A stretch of DNA of 9,745 nt from Thermoplasmata archaeon (lineage in GTDB: Archaea; Thermoplasmatota; Thermoplasmata; Lutacidiplasmatales; UBA184). The stretch spans positions 1 to 9,745 of the forward strand of contig JASHVA010000178.1 of the NCBI GenBank assembly GCA_030039715.1. The letters run 5' to 3'. The position numbers and the translations under genes were made by a program. Under the pieces are notes generated by a model. It saw only the letters and a list, made by a program, of their open reading frames with translations. It was not told where the DNA came from and did not search any database. How positions within the stretch are numbered: position 1 is the stretch's first letter; each line of letters begins with the position of its first letter. Of the stretch, positions 1-8,327 are shown piece after piece.

Positions 1-5
1 TCGGA

Positions 6-1652
6 GTGGCTCTCGCTCGCGCCCGGCGGAGCATGAGGCGCCTTCCCGCCGACGCCGGCTGGCTCCTGCCGGTGGTGCTGTTCGTCGGGGCGTTCGCCGT
101 CCTCCCCGTCGCGGTCCTCTTCGCCCACGCTTGGGCTTCCGCCGGCGGCGCCCCGGGCGCCGCGGCGATCCTCGGGAGCTCGGCGAACCTCAGGTCCGTC
201 GAGAACTCGCTCGAGCAGGGGGCGCTCTCCGCGTTCGGGGCCGTGGCGCTCGGCTATCCGGCCGGGGTGTTCCTCGGCCGATACGAGTGGCCCGGCCGCG
301 CCTACGTCCGCTCGTTCCTTCTCGTCCCGTTCCTCCTGCCGAGCCTGGTCGTCGTTTTCGGCGTGCTCGACCTGTTCGGTCCGGCGGGCGTCGTCTCGAG
401 CCCCCTGCCCGCGCTCGGGGTGCTCGGGAGCGGGCTCCCCGGGATCGTCGTCGCGAACCTCGTGTTCAACGTCCCGATCGTCGTTCTTTTCACCGCCGCC
501 GGGGCGGACGGCCCGGTCGCCGACCTCGAAGAGACCGTCGCCTCGCTCGGCGGCTCTCCCGCGCGCGCGTTCTGGGACGCCTGGGGCCCGCCCACCTGGG
601 TCGGCGCGCTGGCGGGCGGTCTCCTTACCTTCCTCTTCTCCGCGCTCTCCTTCGCCCCGCCGCTCCTCCTCTGCGGACCCGGCTGCTACACGGTCGAGGC
701 CCAGGTGTGGTTCCTCGACACGCTCGGGCTCGCGCCGGCCTCCGCGGGCGTTCTCTCGCTCGCGATCGTGCTCCTCTTCCTCGTCCCGACCGCGGCCTAT
801 CTGTGGGTCCTCTCCCGACTTCGGGCGTCGTCGCGGGAGGTCCGGACGCGACGTCCCCGCGCTTCGCTCCGCCCGGTGCCGCTCGCGCTGGCGGTCGAGA
901 CCGTCGCGGTCGTCGTCGGCGCTGCCGCGCTGCTCGGAAGCGTGCTCTATCGGACGCTCGAACCCGTCGGGGGTGGCGGCCCGGGCTCGGCATGGACCGA
1001 GCTCTTCTCGGGAGCGATCACGGCTCGCCTCGGCATCAGCGTCGAGGGAGCGGTGGGGAACACGCTCTTTTTCGCGAGCGTCGCGGCGGCGATCGCCCTC
1101 CTCCTCGGCATCACCGCCGGCTTCGCGATCGGGCGTCGACCCGGGCGGGCCGGCCCGCTCGGGCTCTTCCTGTTCGTCCCGCTCCTCGTCTCGCCGGTCG
1201 TCCTCGCGTTCGGGCTCGCCGAGTTCTGGCGGCCGATCTTCGGGGGGGAGTCGACCGTCTGGTGGCTCGTCATCGTGAGTCAGGCGACGCTCGCGTTGCC
1301 GTTCGCCCTCCAGAGCCTCGAGCTCCCACTCGCGGCGCTCGGACCCGAGGCGCGGGACGCCGCGCGCACGCTCGGCGCGAGCCCGTGGGGCGCCTTCCTC
1401 GACGCCGATCTCCCGCGCGTGCGCGAGGGGCTCGTGACCGCCGGCCTGTTCGCCTTCGCCCTCGGTCTCGGCGAGTTCACGGCGACCTACTTCCTCGTGA
1501 CGCCGACCTTCACGACCCTGCCCGTCGCGCTCTACACGCTCGCGAACGGCCGCCTCTTCCCGCTCGCCGACGCGGCCGCCGGACTCCTCCTCGTGCTCAG
1601 CCTCGCCGTCTTCGCGGCGATCGCGCTCGGAGGTCGACGTGTCCAGCTCTGA
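6..1652 (+). CDS. ABC transporter permease, fused two-domain ThiP/FbpB type (5' end uncertain)
   Basis: This is the membrane component of a binding-protein-dependent ABC importer, with two permease domains fused in one 548-residue chain. Many hydrophobic helices are visible, for example at residues 19-41, 100-122, 145-165, 246-270, 294-315, 352-376, 384-405, 474-490 and 525-542. Each half carries an EAA-type loop that docks onto the ATPase: about residues 175-196 (ETVASLGGSPARAFW) and 448-471 (EARDAARTLGASPWGAF...LP). Length, the LPSLVVVFGVLDLFG stretch (112-125) and the FTTLPVALYTL stretch (502-512) resemble bacterial ThiP (about 536 aa). Related fused permeases carry ferric iron, so the cargo could be thiamine or iron. 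The frame is open to the left window edge. The start may be GTG at 6, ATG at 33, or upstream of the window, and none has a good ribosome binding site. The gene overlaps the ATPase gene by 14 bp, so translational coupling is likely. Confidence 0.88.
   Translation: MALARARRSMRRLPADAGWLLPVVLFVGAFAVLPVAVLFAHAWASAGGAPGAAAILGSSANLRSVENSLEQGALSAFGAVALGYPAGVFLGRYEWPGRAYVRSFLLVPFLLPSLVVVFGVLDLFGPAGVVSSPLPALGVLGSGLPGIVVANLVFNVPIVVLFTAAGADGPVADLEETVASLGGSPARAFWDAWGPPTWVGALAGGLLTFLFSALSFAPPLLLCGPGCYTVEAQVWFLDTLGLAPASAGVLSLAIVLLFLVPTAAYLWVLSRLRASSREVRTRRPRASLRPVPLALAVETVAVVVGAAALLGSVLYRTLEPVGGGGPGSAWTELFSGAITARLGISVEGAVGNTLFFASVAAAIALLLGITAGFAIGRRPGRAGPLGLFLFVPLLVSPVVLAFGLAEFWRPIFGGESTVWWLVIVSQATLALPFALQSLELPLAALGPEARDAARTLGASPWGAFLDADLPRVREGLVTAGLFAFALGLGEFTATYFLVTPTFTTLPVALYTLANGRLFPLADAAAGLLLVLSLAVFAAIALGGRRVQL
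1629..1634 (+). promoter_or_regulatory. Shine-Dalgarno site for the ABC ATPase gene
   Basis: GGAGGT lies 4 nt before the GTG at 1639, inside the last codons of the permease gene. It is the clearest ribosome binding site in the window and supports the GTG start and translational coupling of the two transporter genes. Confidence 0.6.
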
Positions 1653-2640
1653 GCCGTTGCTCGCGGTCGAGGGACTGTCGGCCGCCTGGGGCTCGACGCC
1701 GGTCCTGCGGTCGGTGAGCCTCGGCGTCGGCGCTCGCGAGTATTTCGTGCTGCTCGGCCCGAACGGCAGCGGCAAATCGACCCTGCTCCGCTGCCTCTGC
1801 GGCCTCGAGACGCCGACCGCGGGTCGGGTACTGCTGGCGGGTTCGGACGTGACGCGACTCCCTACGCATCGCCGAGGGATCGGCCTCATGTTCCAGGAAC
1901 CGGCGCTCTTCGCGCACCGCACCGTGTACGAGAACGTCGCCTACGGGCCGCTCCTCCAGCGGCGTTCGCCCGCCGAGGTACGGGAGACCGTCGGAGCGAT
2001 GGTCGAGCTCCTCCACCTCGGGGGCTTCGAGGACCGGAGGGCGACCGCGCTCTCCGGCGGCGAGCGCCAACGGGTGGCGCTCGCCCGAACGCTCGCGGCC
2101 CGCCCCCGTCTCGTCCTGCTGGACGAACCGTTCGCATCCATCGACCCGGAGCGGAAGCAGGAGCTCCGCACCGACTTTCGGCGAGCGCTCACCGCCCTCG
2201 GCATCGCGGCGATCCACGTGACGCACGACCGCGAGGAGGGATTGTTCCTCGCCGACCGGCTCGGCCTGCTCTTCGACGGGAGGCTGGTTGAGGTCGGCCG
2301 GCCGAGCGAGGTCTACTCCCGTCCGCGCACCGAGCGCTCGGCCCGGTTCCTGGGCTACAACATCTTCCGCCGAGGGAACCGCGTCGAGGCGGTGCTCCCG
2401 GTCGACCTGCGCCTCGGTCCCGAGGACGGTCCCGGCGAGTCGCTGACGGTCGACGCCGTGGGCTCGGTCGGGAGCGAGCGGCTCGTGGTCCTCCGCTCGG
2501 ACGGAGGGGATCGCCTGGAGAGCCGGGGCCCTCCCGGACCCCCCGAACTCGCGCCGGGGGACCGGGTCCGCGGGACCTGGGACCGCTCCGTCCTTCTCGG
2601 GAACGAAGGGGAGCGCGGCGCCCCGCCAAAGAGCCCTTGA
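1639..2640 (+). CDS. ABC transporter ATP-binding protein (thiamine/ferric iron/sulfate-type importer)
   Basis: This cytoplasmic ATPase powers the importer whose permease gene it overlaps. All nucleotide-binding motifs are present: Walker A GPNGSGKST (40-48), Q-loop Gln86 (FQEP), signature LSGGE (138-142), Walker B LVLLDEP (158-164) with catalytic Glu163, D-loop SIDP (167-170) and H-loop His196. The NBD ends near residue 240. About 90 residues follow (LGYNIFRRGN... onward) that look like a TOBE-type regulatory or docking domain, though this part is weakly conserved by eye. At 333 residues it is longer than ThiQ (about 230) and closer in size to FbpC/PotA/CysA-type ATPases, so the iron-versus-thiamine question stays open. 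The GTG start is chosen because GGAGGT precedes it. The aconitase gene follows 22 bp downstream on the same strand. Confidence 0.93.
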   Translation: MSSSEPLLAVEGLSAAWGSTPVLRSVSLGVGAREYFVLLGPNGSGKSTLLRCLCGLETPTAGRVLLAGSDVTRLPTHRRGIGLMFQEPALFAHRTVYENVAYGPLLQRRSPAEVRETVGAMVELLHLGGFEDRRATALSGGERQRVALARTLAARPRLVLLDEPFASIDPERKQELRTDFRRALTALGIAAIHVTHDREEGLFLADRLGLLFDGRLVEVGRPSEVYSRPRTERSARFLGYNIFRRGNRVEAVLPVDLRLGPEDGPGESLTVDAVGSVGSERLVVLRSDGGDRLESRGPPGPPELAPGDRVRGTWDRSVLLGNEGERGAPPKSP

Positions 2641-2662
2641 ACCCACGCTGTCTGGGACGGCC

Positions 2663-5347
2663 ATGACCCCCCACGACCCACTCGGTGCCGCGGTGTCGAC
2701 CCCGCTCGGTTCCTCGGAAGGATGGACGTATCGCCCCGACCACCTCGAAGGAGTGGACGCCGCCCGCTACGCGCGGCGGCCGCGCACGGTGAAGGTGCTC
2801 CTCGAGAACATGGTGCGGCACTTCGACCCGACGCGCTCCGAGCGCTCCCCCCTCGTCGCCCTCGCGAACGGCACCCCGGTGCCCGAGGATACGGAGTTCG
2901 CATTCTATCCCGAACGGGTCCTCCTCCAGGACTTCACCGGGGTTCCCGTGATCGTCGACCTCTCGATCCTGCGCGACGCCGCCGCGGCGCGCGGGCTCCC
3001 GAGCGAGCGGGTCAATCCCGTTGTGCCCGTCGACCTCATCGTCGACCACTCGGTGCAGGTCGACAGCTTCGGCACGCCGCGCTCGATCGTCATCAACCTC
3101 GACCGCGAGTACGAGCGCAATCACGAGCGATACCGGTTCCTCCGATGGACGAAAGACGCGTTCGACCGCACCCGGATCGTACCGCCGGGGAACGGGATCT
3201 GCCACCAAGTGAATCTCGAGTACCTCGCCTCCGTCGTCGGCCGGTCGGGATCGGGCCCCGCGGCGATCGCCTTCCCGGACACCGTGATCGGCACCGACTC
3301 GCACACTACGATGGTGAACGGACTCTCGGTCCTCGGCTTCGGCGTCGGGGGCATCGAGGCGGAAGCCGTGATGCTGGGCGAGCCGTACTTCCTCCCCCGG
3401 CCGTTCGTCGTCGGCGTCGAACTGACCGGGGCGCTCCCCCAGGGGGCGACCGCGACGGACCTCGTGCTGACCGTCACGCGGCGGCTGCGCGAGAAGGGGG
3501 TCGTCGACCGGTTCGTCGAGTTCTACGGTACCGGGGTCGCGCACCTCTCCGTGGCGGACCGTGCGACCGTCTCGAACATGTGCCCCGAGTACGGGGCCAC
3601 GGCGGCGCTCTTCCCGATCGACGAGGCGACCGTCGCCTACCTGCGGGGCACGGGTCGAGAGCCCGAGCTCCTGGCCCGCGTCGAGGCGTACGCGCGCGCG
3701 ACCGGTCTCTGGGGCTCTCCCCCGCCCGGGAGCGTCGACTACGACGACACCCTCTCCATCGACCTCGGAGCGATCGTGCCCACGATCGCGGGACCCCGCA
3801 ACCCCGACGAGAGCGTCCCGCTCGGCGATGCCCCGCTCTCCTTCCAACGGGCGCTCCAAGTGTACCGGAAGGAGCGGCCGGCCCGGGCGCGCGCCGGTCG
3901 GCCGGGCGACGAGCGCGCTCCGGTCCAGGACGGTTCGGTCGTCATCGCCGCGATCACGAGCTGCACGAACACCTCGAATCCGTCGGTGATGGTCGGGGCG
4001 GGGCTGATCGCGCAGCGCGCGCTCGCGCGGGGGCTGCGCGTCCCGCCGCACGTGAAGACCTCGCTCGCACCGGGTTCGAAGGTCGTGACGTCGTACCTCG
4101 AACGCGCCGGGCTCCTCGAGCCCCTGACCCAGCTCGGCTTCGCGGTCGTCGGCTACGGGTGCACGACCTGCATCGGGAACTCCGGACCCCTCATCCCGGA
4201 AGTGTCGCGTCAGGTCCGCGAGGACGACCTCTACGTCGCCGCCGTCCTGAGCGGCAACCGGAACTTCGACGCGCGGATCAACATCGACACGCGGGCGGCG
4301 TACCTCGCTTCTCCGATGCTGGTGGTCGCCTACGCGATCGCCGGCCGCATGGACCTCGACCTCGCGTCGCAGCCGCTCGGGCGTTCGGCGGACGGCGCGC
4401 CGGTCTTCCTGAAGGACCTCTGGCCGAGCCCGTCCGACGTGCGCTCGATCGTGGAATCGAGCCTCGAACCCGGCATGTTCCGGGAGAAGTACCGGGCGAT
4501 CGAGGTCGGCGACGCCCACTGGGAGTCGCTCGAGGTCCCGCGCGGCCGCGAGTACCCCTGGGACCCGCGCTCGACGTACCTCGCGGAGGCGCCGTTCCTC
4601 AAGCTGCCGGCTCCCTGGCTCCCCCGGAACGGCGAGCTCGTCCGCGGGGCCCGAGCGCTCGTCGCGCTCGGGGACCGGGTATCCACCGACCACATCTCCC
4701 CCGCCGGCGAGATCCCCGAGAGCACGCCCGCGGGCCAGTGGCTCCTCGCCCACGGCGTCGCCGTCTCCGAGTTCAACACGTACGGCACGCGGCGGGGCCA
4801 CCACGAGGTGATGATCCGCGGCACGTTCGCGAACGTGCGCCTCAAGAACGAGCTCGCCGCGCCGCGGGAGGGCGGCTTCACTTCGCATCTCCCCGACGGG
4901 GAGGAGATGACGGTCTTCGCCGCGTCGGAGCGGTACCGCGGCGAGGGAGTCCCGCTCGTCGTGCTCGGCGGGAAGAGCTACGGCCAGGGCAGTTCGCGCG
5001 ACTGGGCCGCGAAGGGTCCCCGCCTCCTCGGCGTCGGGGCGGTGCTCGTCGAGAACTTCGAGCGCATCCACCGCTCGAACCTGATCGAGATGGGCGTCCT
5101 TCCGCTCACGTTCCCGACCGGCCAGGGCTGGAAGTCGCTCGGGCTCACGGGCCGGGAGTCGTTCGACCTCCGCGTGGCCGGCGGCGAACTGGTGCCCCGG
5201 GGGACGGTGAACGTGACCGCGACCCGTGCGGACGGCACTTCGACGTCGTTCGCGGCGCGGGTCGAGATCCACTCGGCGACGGAGCTCGAGTACTACCGCG
5301 CCGGCGGCGTGCTGCCGTACGTGATGGCGCACCGGTTCGCCCGCTAG
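2663..5347 (+). CDS. acnA: aconitate hydratase, AcnA/IRP type
   Basis: The enzyme interconverts citrate and isocitrate through cis-aconitate in the TCA cycle, using a [4Fe-4S] cluster in the cytoplasm. The 894-residue length matches E. coli AcnA and IRP1 (about 890), and all four domains are present. Cluster cysteines are Cys434 (ITSCTNTSNP), Cys500 and Cys503 (GYGCTTCIGNSGP). Other conserved stretches are the GTDSHTTMVNGLSVLG loop (210-225), DHISPAG (676-682), and the swivel-domain active-site segment SYGQGSSRDWAAKGP (772-786) with the catalytic Ser and Arg. The ATG at 2663 is the first plausible start and gives a family-length product. No Shine-Dalgarno site is visible in the 22-bp gap after the ATPase gene, so either co-transcription with the transporter or its own weak promoter is possible. 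The stop TAG overlaps the stop of the opposing methyltransferase gene. No frameshift or missing active-site residue is seen. Confidence 0.97.
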   Translation: MTPHDPLGAAVSTPLGSSEGWTYRPDHLEGVDAARYARRPRTVKVLLENMVRHFDPTRSERSPLVALANGTPVPEDTEFAFYPERVLLQDFTGVPVIVDLSILRDAAAARGLPSERVNPVVPVDLIVDHSVQVDSFGTPRSIVINLDREYERNHERYRFLRWTKDAFDRTRIVPPGNGICHQVNLEYLASVVGRSGSGPAAIAFPDTVIGTDSHTTMVNGLSVLGFGVGGIEAEAVMLGEPYFLPRPFVVGVELTGALPQGATATDLVLTVTRRLREKGVVDRFVEFYGTGVAHLSVADRATVSNMCPEYGATAALFPIDEATVAYLRGTGREPELLARVEAYARATGLWGSPPPGSVDYDDTLSIDLGAIVPTIAGPRNPDESVPLGDAPLSFQRALQVYRKERPARARAGRPGDERAPVQDGSVVIAAITSCTNTSNPSVMVGAGLIAQRALARGLRVPPHVKTSLAPGSKVVTSYLERAGLLEPLTQLGFAVVGYGCTTCIGNSGPLIPEVSRQVREDDLYVAAVLSGNRNFDARINIDTRAAYLASPMLVVAYAIAGRMDLDLASQPLGRSADGAPVFLKDLWPSPSDVRSIVESSLEPGMFREKYRAIEVGDAHWESLEVPRGREYPWDPRSTYLAEAPFLKLPAPWLPRNGELVRGARALVALGDRVSTDHISPAGEIPESTPAGQWLLAHGVAVSEFNTYGTRRGHHEVMIRGTFANVRLKNELAAPREGGFTSHLPDGEEMTVFAASERYRGEGVPLVVLGGKSYGQGSSRDWAAKGPRLLGVGAVLVENFERIHRSNLIEMGVLPLTFPTGQGWKSLGLTGRESFDLRVAGGELVPRGTVNVTATRADGTSTSFAARVEIHSATELEYYRAGGVLPYVMAHRFAR

Positions 5348-6126
5348 ACCGAGGCCTCGGCGCGCGGGACCCAGGTGGCGAGCGCCTCGACGCGGTGGTA
5401 GGTGAACGTGCGGTCACCGACCTCCGCGCGGGCGACCTCGATCGCCCGCGCGAGCGCTTCGGGCGGAACGTCGAGCACGTGCCGGCTCGCCCGGCGCGAG
5501 ATCATATCGAGCGTCCGGGCGAGCGGCTCGGTCACGGTCCGGTCGGTGAGGGTCACGAGCTGATCCGGCGGGTACGTCGCGAGGAGCTCGCGCTCCTTCG
5601 CACCGGGGCCGCGTCGGCCGACCGAGGGGATGTTGTACCCCTGCTCCCGCAGGACGCGATAGACGATCCGACGCGCGGAGAACCCCTCCCGCATCCGGTC
5701 GGGCGGACCCTCGCGGGGCCGGACGAGGGCGAACGTGCCCCGGCGGGCCACACGGGACGCTTCCGCGATCGCCACCGGGGGCTCGTCGAGGACGTGTAGC
5801 ACATGCACGAAGAGGGTCGCATCGAACGACCGGTCGGCGAACGGGAGCCGGTAGGCGTTCCCCCGGACGAGCCGCGGGATCCCCTTCGCGCGCGCTCGCG
5901 AAAGCATCCCCTGCGAGGCGTCGAGGCCGGTGACCCGCACTCCGCTCGCGAGGAGCGGCGCGGCGACCCGTCCGGTCCCCACGCCGACCTCGAGAAGGTC
6001 GGAGACTCCGTGCTCGCGGAGCGCCTCCGACACCTTCCGCACGGTCTCGGGGTCGAGCGGATCGCGCGTGGCGTCGTACTCGGGCGAGATGCGGTCGAAT
6101 TCGCGGGCGGCCTGAGGGAACGGCAT
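5344..6126 (-). CDS. class I SAM-dependent methyltransferase, substrate unknown
   Basis: This is a Rossmann-fold methyltransferase of the UbiE/Methyltransf_11-25 style, 260 residues from the ATG at 6126. Motif I is LLEVGVGTGRVA (about 44-55), with the acidic residue ending the second strand in VTGLDASQGML (Asp69). Next come the adenine-contacting GNAYRLPFADRSFD segment (89-102) and the LFVHVLHVLDEP segment (105-116). The C-terminal half is basic and contains no known specificity motif that I recognise, so no substrate is proposed. An in-frame GTG at 6171 would add 15 residues (MRSRLEPPSHRPDRR). The ATG is preferred because MPF..AAREFDRISPEYD is the usual way such proteins begin. No ribosome binding site marks either start. 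The gene is divergent from the cyclase gene and convergent with acnA, and the two stop codons share CTAG at 5344-5347. Confidence 0.87.
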   Translation of the reverse strand: MPFPQAAREFDRISPEYDATRDPLDPETVRKVSEALREHGVSDLLEVGVGTGRVAAPLLASGVRVTGLDASQGMLSRARAKGIPRLVRGNAYRLPFADRSFDATLFVHVLHVLDEPPVAIAEASRVARRGTFALVRPREGPPDRMREGFSARRIVYRVLREQGYNIPSVGRRGPGAKERELLATYPPDQLVTLTDRTVTEPLARTLDMISRRASRHVLDVPPEALARAIEVARAEVGDRTFTYHRVEALATWVPRAEASV

Positions 6127-6327
6127 GCGACGGTCGGGGCGATGCGACGGCGGCTCAAGTCGGCTGCGCACGCACCCCGTCGTCGGGGCGGCCGTCCCGC
6201 GGGGAGCCGGGAGGACCGGTGGAAGCGTTCGAGCGTCGGCACCGCGGAGATCGTTGGCTCGAGGTATCTCCCGCCTCGCTGCCTACCGACGGAGCCAAAT
6301 GCGCGCTCGACTGATTCACCGGGACCG
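6127..6327. other. divergent intergenic region between methyltransferase and cyclase genes
   Basis: About 200 bp separate the two divergent starts and should hold both promoters. No clear TATA box is visible. Two short symmetric elements are present: a 5-bp inverted repeat CCCCG-TCGT-CGGGG at 6175-6188 and the palindrome CCCGCGGG near 6195-6202. Both could arise by chance at this GC content. An A-rich patch, GCCAAAT (6294-6300), sits about 28-34 nt before the cyclase ATG. That is roughly where a promoter element for a leaderless transcript would lie, but the match is weak. Confidence 0.3.
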
Positions 6328-8304
6328 ATGACGCGCCGCCTCGCCGCGATCATGTTCACCGACCTCGTCGGCTTCACCCGGTTGGGCCAGCAGGACGAGG
6401 CCGCCGCGCTGCGTCTTCGCCGTGAGCATCAGTCGCTCTTGCGACCGATCTTCGCGCGCTTCGGCGGACGGGAGGTGAAATCCCTCGGGGACGGCTTCCT
6501 GGTGGAGTTCGCGAGCGCCGTCGAGGCCGTGGAGTGCGCGGTGGAGGTCCAGCGCGCCATCGGGCGCCGGAACGAGTCGGCGCCCGGGGAGTATCGTTTC
6601 CAGCTTCGGGTCGGCCTGCACTCGGGCGATGTGGTGGAGGAAGAGGGCGACGTGCTCGGAGATGCCGTCAACGTCGCCTCCCGCATCGAACCCCTCGCCG
6701 AACCCGGCGGCATCTGCCTTTCGGCCGCGATCTACGAGCAGGTGCGCAACAAGCTGCCGATCCGCTTCGAGAGCGAGGGCGTCCGGACGCTCAAGAACGT
6801 GCAGGAGCCGGTGGAGATCTTTCGGGTCGTCGACGACGGCAGCGGGGCGAGCCCCCCGCCCCGCCCGCCGCCGGCCCCGCCGAGCTTCCGTCTGGCCGTC
6901 CTACCGCTCGTCAACCTGAGCGCCGAGCCGGAGGACGAATTCTTCGCCGACGGTCTGACCGACGAGCTGATCTCCCGGACGGCGCAGATCCCGCAGGTTC
7001 GGGTGATCGCCCGGACCTCGGTCCGTCGGTACAAGGACTCCTCCAAGTCGATCCGCGAGGTGGGCCGAGAGCTGGACGTGGGCGTGGCGCTCGAGGGGAG
7101 CATTCGGAAGTCCGGCAACCGGATCCGGATCGCGGTGCAGTTGGTGGACGCCCGCTCGGAAGCGCACCTCTGGTCGACGCGCTACGACCGCCCGATCGAC
7201 GACATCTTCGCGATCCAGGACGACATCGCCGGCCAGGTCGCGGCCTCGGTGGCGCCGTTCCTCGTCGGGACCGCCCCCGGCGCCCGCGCCCCGCCCCCGG
7301 CCCCGGCCCCGGCGCACGAGACGTCGGACATGGAAGCCTACTCGCTCTTCCTGCACGGGCGGCAGGTTTTCGGCGAAAAGGGCTCGGTGGAGTCGATCCG
7401 GACCGCGCTCACCCTGTTCGAGGGAGCCGTCACGCGCGATCCCCGGTTCGCCCGGGCCCGGGTCGGCGTAGCGGAGACACTGATGTGGCTCGCCACGGAA
7501 GGCTCGGTCCCCTTCTTCCAGGCCGAGGATCGGGCCGTCCAGGAGATCCGGGCCGCGCTCGCGATCAACGACGGGATCGCGGAAGCCCACTCGGTCCTCG
7601 CGGCGTTCTACCTCAGCCGGGATCGGTTCGCCGAAGTGGAACTCGAGGCCCGGCGGGCGATGGAGCTGAACCCCAGCCTCGCGGACCCGTACCGCTGGCT
7701 CGCGCAGCTCGCGGCCGGCCGAGGCGACATCCGCGAGGCGATCCGGCTCCTCGACATCGCCCGCCGGCTGAATCCGGACGACGTGAACGTGCTCTCCTTC
7801 TTCGGCCGTGCGTTGTTCTACGCGGGCGACGAAGCGGAGGCGCTCGCGTTCTGGGACGCGACGCAGAGCCAGGTCCGGTTCCGGACGAACGCGCACCGGA
7901 GCGAATACTACCTCGCGAAGGGGGACCTCGTCCGGGCCGAAGCGTCGATCCGCGAGATGGAGCGCATCCGCGCGAACAGCCCCTGGACCCTCGTCTACCG
8001 CGGTCTGCTCGCCGTCCGCCAGGGAAACGATGCCCTCGCCCGCCAGGCCATCGAGCGATTGAAGGAACGGGCGAAGAACGGCGAGATGGTCACCTTCTTC
8101 ATCGGCTTCCTTCAGTTTGGGCTCGGCGAGACCGACGAGTTCATCGCCTCCATGGAAGACGCGTTCCGGGACGGCACGCTGCCGTTGCTGGAGCTGCTGT
8201 ACTCCCCGCTCTACGAACGCGCCCGCGGGGATCCCCGCCTCCAGGACATCCTGCGGCGGCAGCGCGAGCGTCACGGCGCGGCTCCGACTCCGAGCGCCGG
8301 GTAA
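6328..8304 (+). CDS. class III adenylate cyclase with TolB-like domain and TPR repeats
   Basis: The protein is predicted to make cAMP from ATP in the cytoplasm. Residues 1-165 form the cyclase domain. It has metal Asp12 (FTDLVGFT), substrate Lys51 and metal Asp55 (KSLGDGF), the adenine-specifying Asp108 seven residues before Asn115, and transition-state residues Asn115 and Arg119 (GDAVNVASR). Lys/Asp at the two specificity positions points to ATP rather than GTP. A proline-rich linker (175-185) follows. Next is a TolB/FlgO-like domain (about 188-310: LAVLPLVNLS, FADGLTDELIS, LEGSIRK, HLWSTRYDR), a second Pro/Ala linker (316-330), and TPR-like helical repeats (about 335-645). No membrane helix or signal peptide is visible. 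The reading frame stays open upstream to 5803. The ATG at 6328 is chosen because the cyclase fold starts immediately after it and the upstream residues resemble nothing. This architecture is common in bacteria, so acquisition by transfer is likely (inference). Confidence 0.92.
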   Translation: MTRRLAAIMFTDLVGFTRLGQQDEAAALRLRREHQSLLRPIFARFGGREVKSLGDGFLVEFASAVEAVECAVEVQRAIGRRNESAPGEYRFQLRVGLHSGDVVEEEGDVLGDAVNVASRIEPLAEPGGICLSAAIYEQVRNKLPIRFESEGVRTLKNVQEPVEIFRVVDDGSGASPPPRPPPAPPSFRLAVLPLVNLSAEPEDEFFADGLTDELISRTAQIPQVRVIARTSVRRYKDSSKSIREVGRELDVGVALEGSIRKSGNRIRIAVQLVDARSEAHLWSTRYDRPIDDIFAIQDDIAGQVAASVAPFLVGTAPGARAPPPAPAPAHETSDMEAYSLFLHGRQVFGEKGSVESIRTALTLFEGAVTRDPRFARARVGVAETLMWLATEGSVPFFQAEDRAVQEIRAALAINDGIAEAHSVLAAFYLSRDRFAEVELEARRAMELNPSLADPYRWLAQLAAGRGDIREAIRLLDIARRLNPDDVNVLSFFGRALFYAGDEAEALAFWDATQSQVRFRTNAHRSEYYLAKGDLVRAEASIREMERIRANSPWTLVYRGLLAVRQGNDALARQAIERLKERAKNGEMVTFFIGFLQFGLGETDEFIASMEDAFRDGTLPLLELLYSPLYERARGDPRLQDILRRQRERHGAAPTPSAG

Positions 8305-8327
8305 CGACCGCGAAACCGGGACGACGA

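Noticed and set aside
2625..2642. Possible promoter (CCAAAGA followed by CCCTTGAA) just before acnA
   Set aside because: The match to archaeal BRE/TATA elements is poor and the stretch lies in the end of the ATPase coding sequence. It is not strong enough to annotate.
2189..5332. A 1047-codon open frame on the minus strand, opposite the ABC ATPase and aconitase genes
   Set aside because: The translation is Arg/Gly/Asp-rich low-complexity sequence with no recognisable domain. It lies antisense to two well-supported genes, and such frames are expected in DNA with G/C-biased third positions.
2722..5799. A 1025-codon open frame on the plus strand in another frame of aconitase
   Set aside because: It is Arg/Pro-rich, has no domain, and runs through the aconitase gene and into the antisense of the methyltransferase. 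It is a composition artefact.
5803..6327. N-terminal extension of 175 residues on the cyclase protein
   Set aside because: The frame is open, but its sequence is antisense to the methyltransferase gene and the divergent spacer and shows no domain. The cyclase fold begins directly after the ATG at 6328.
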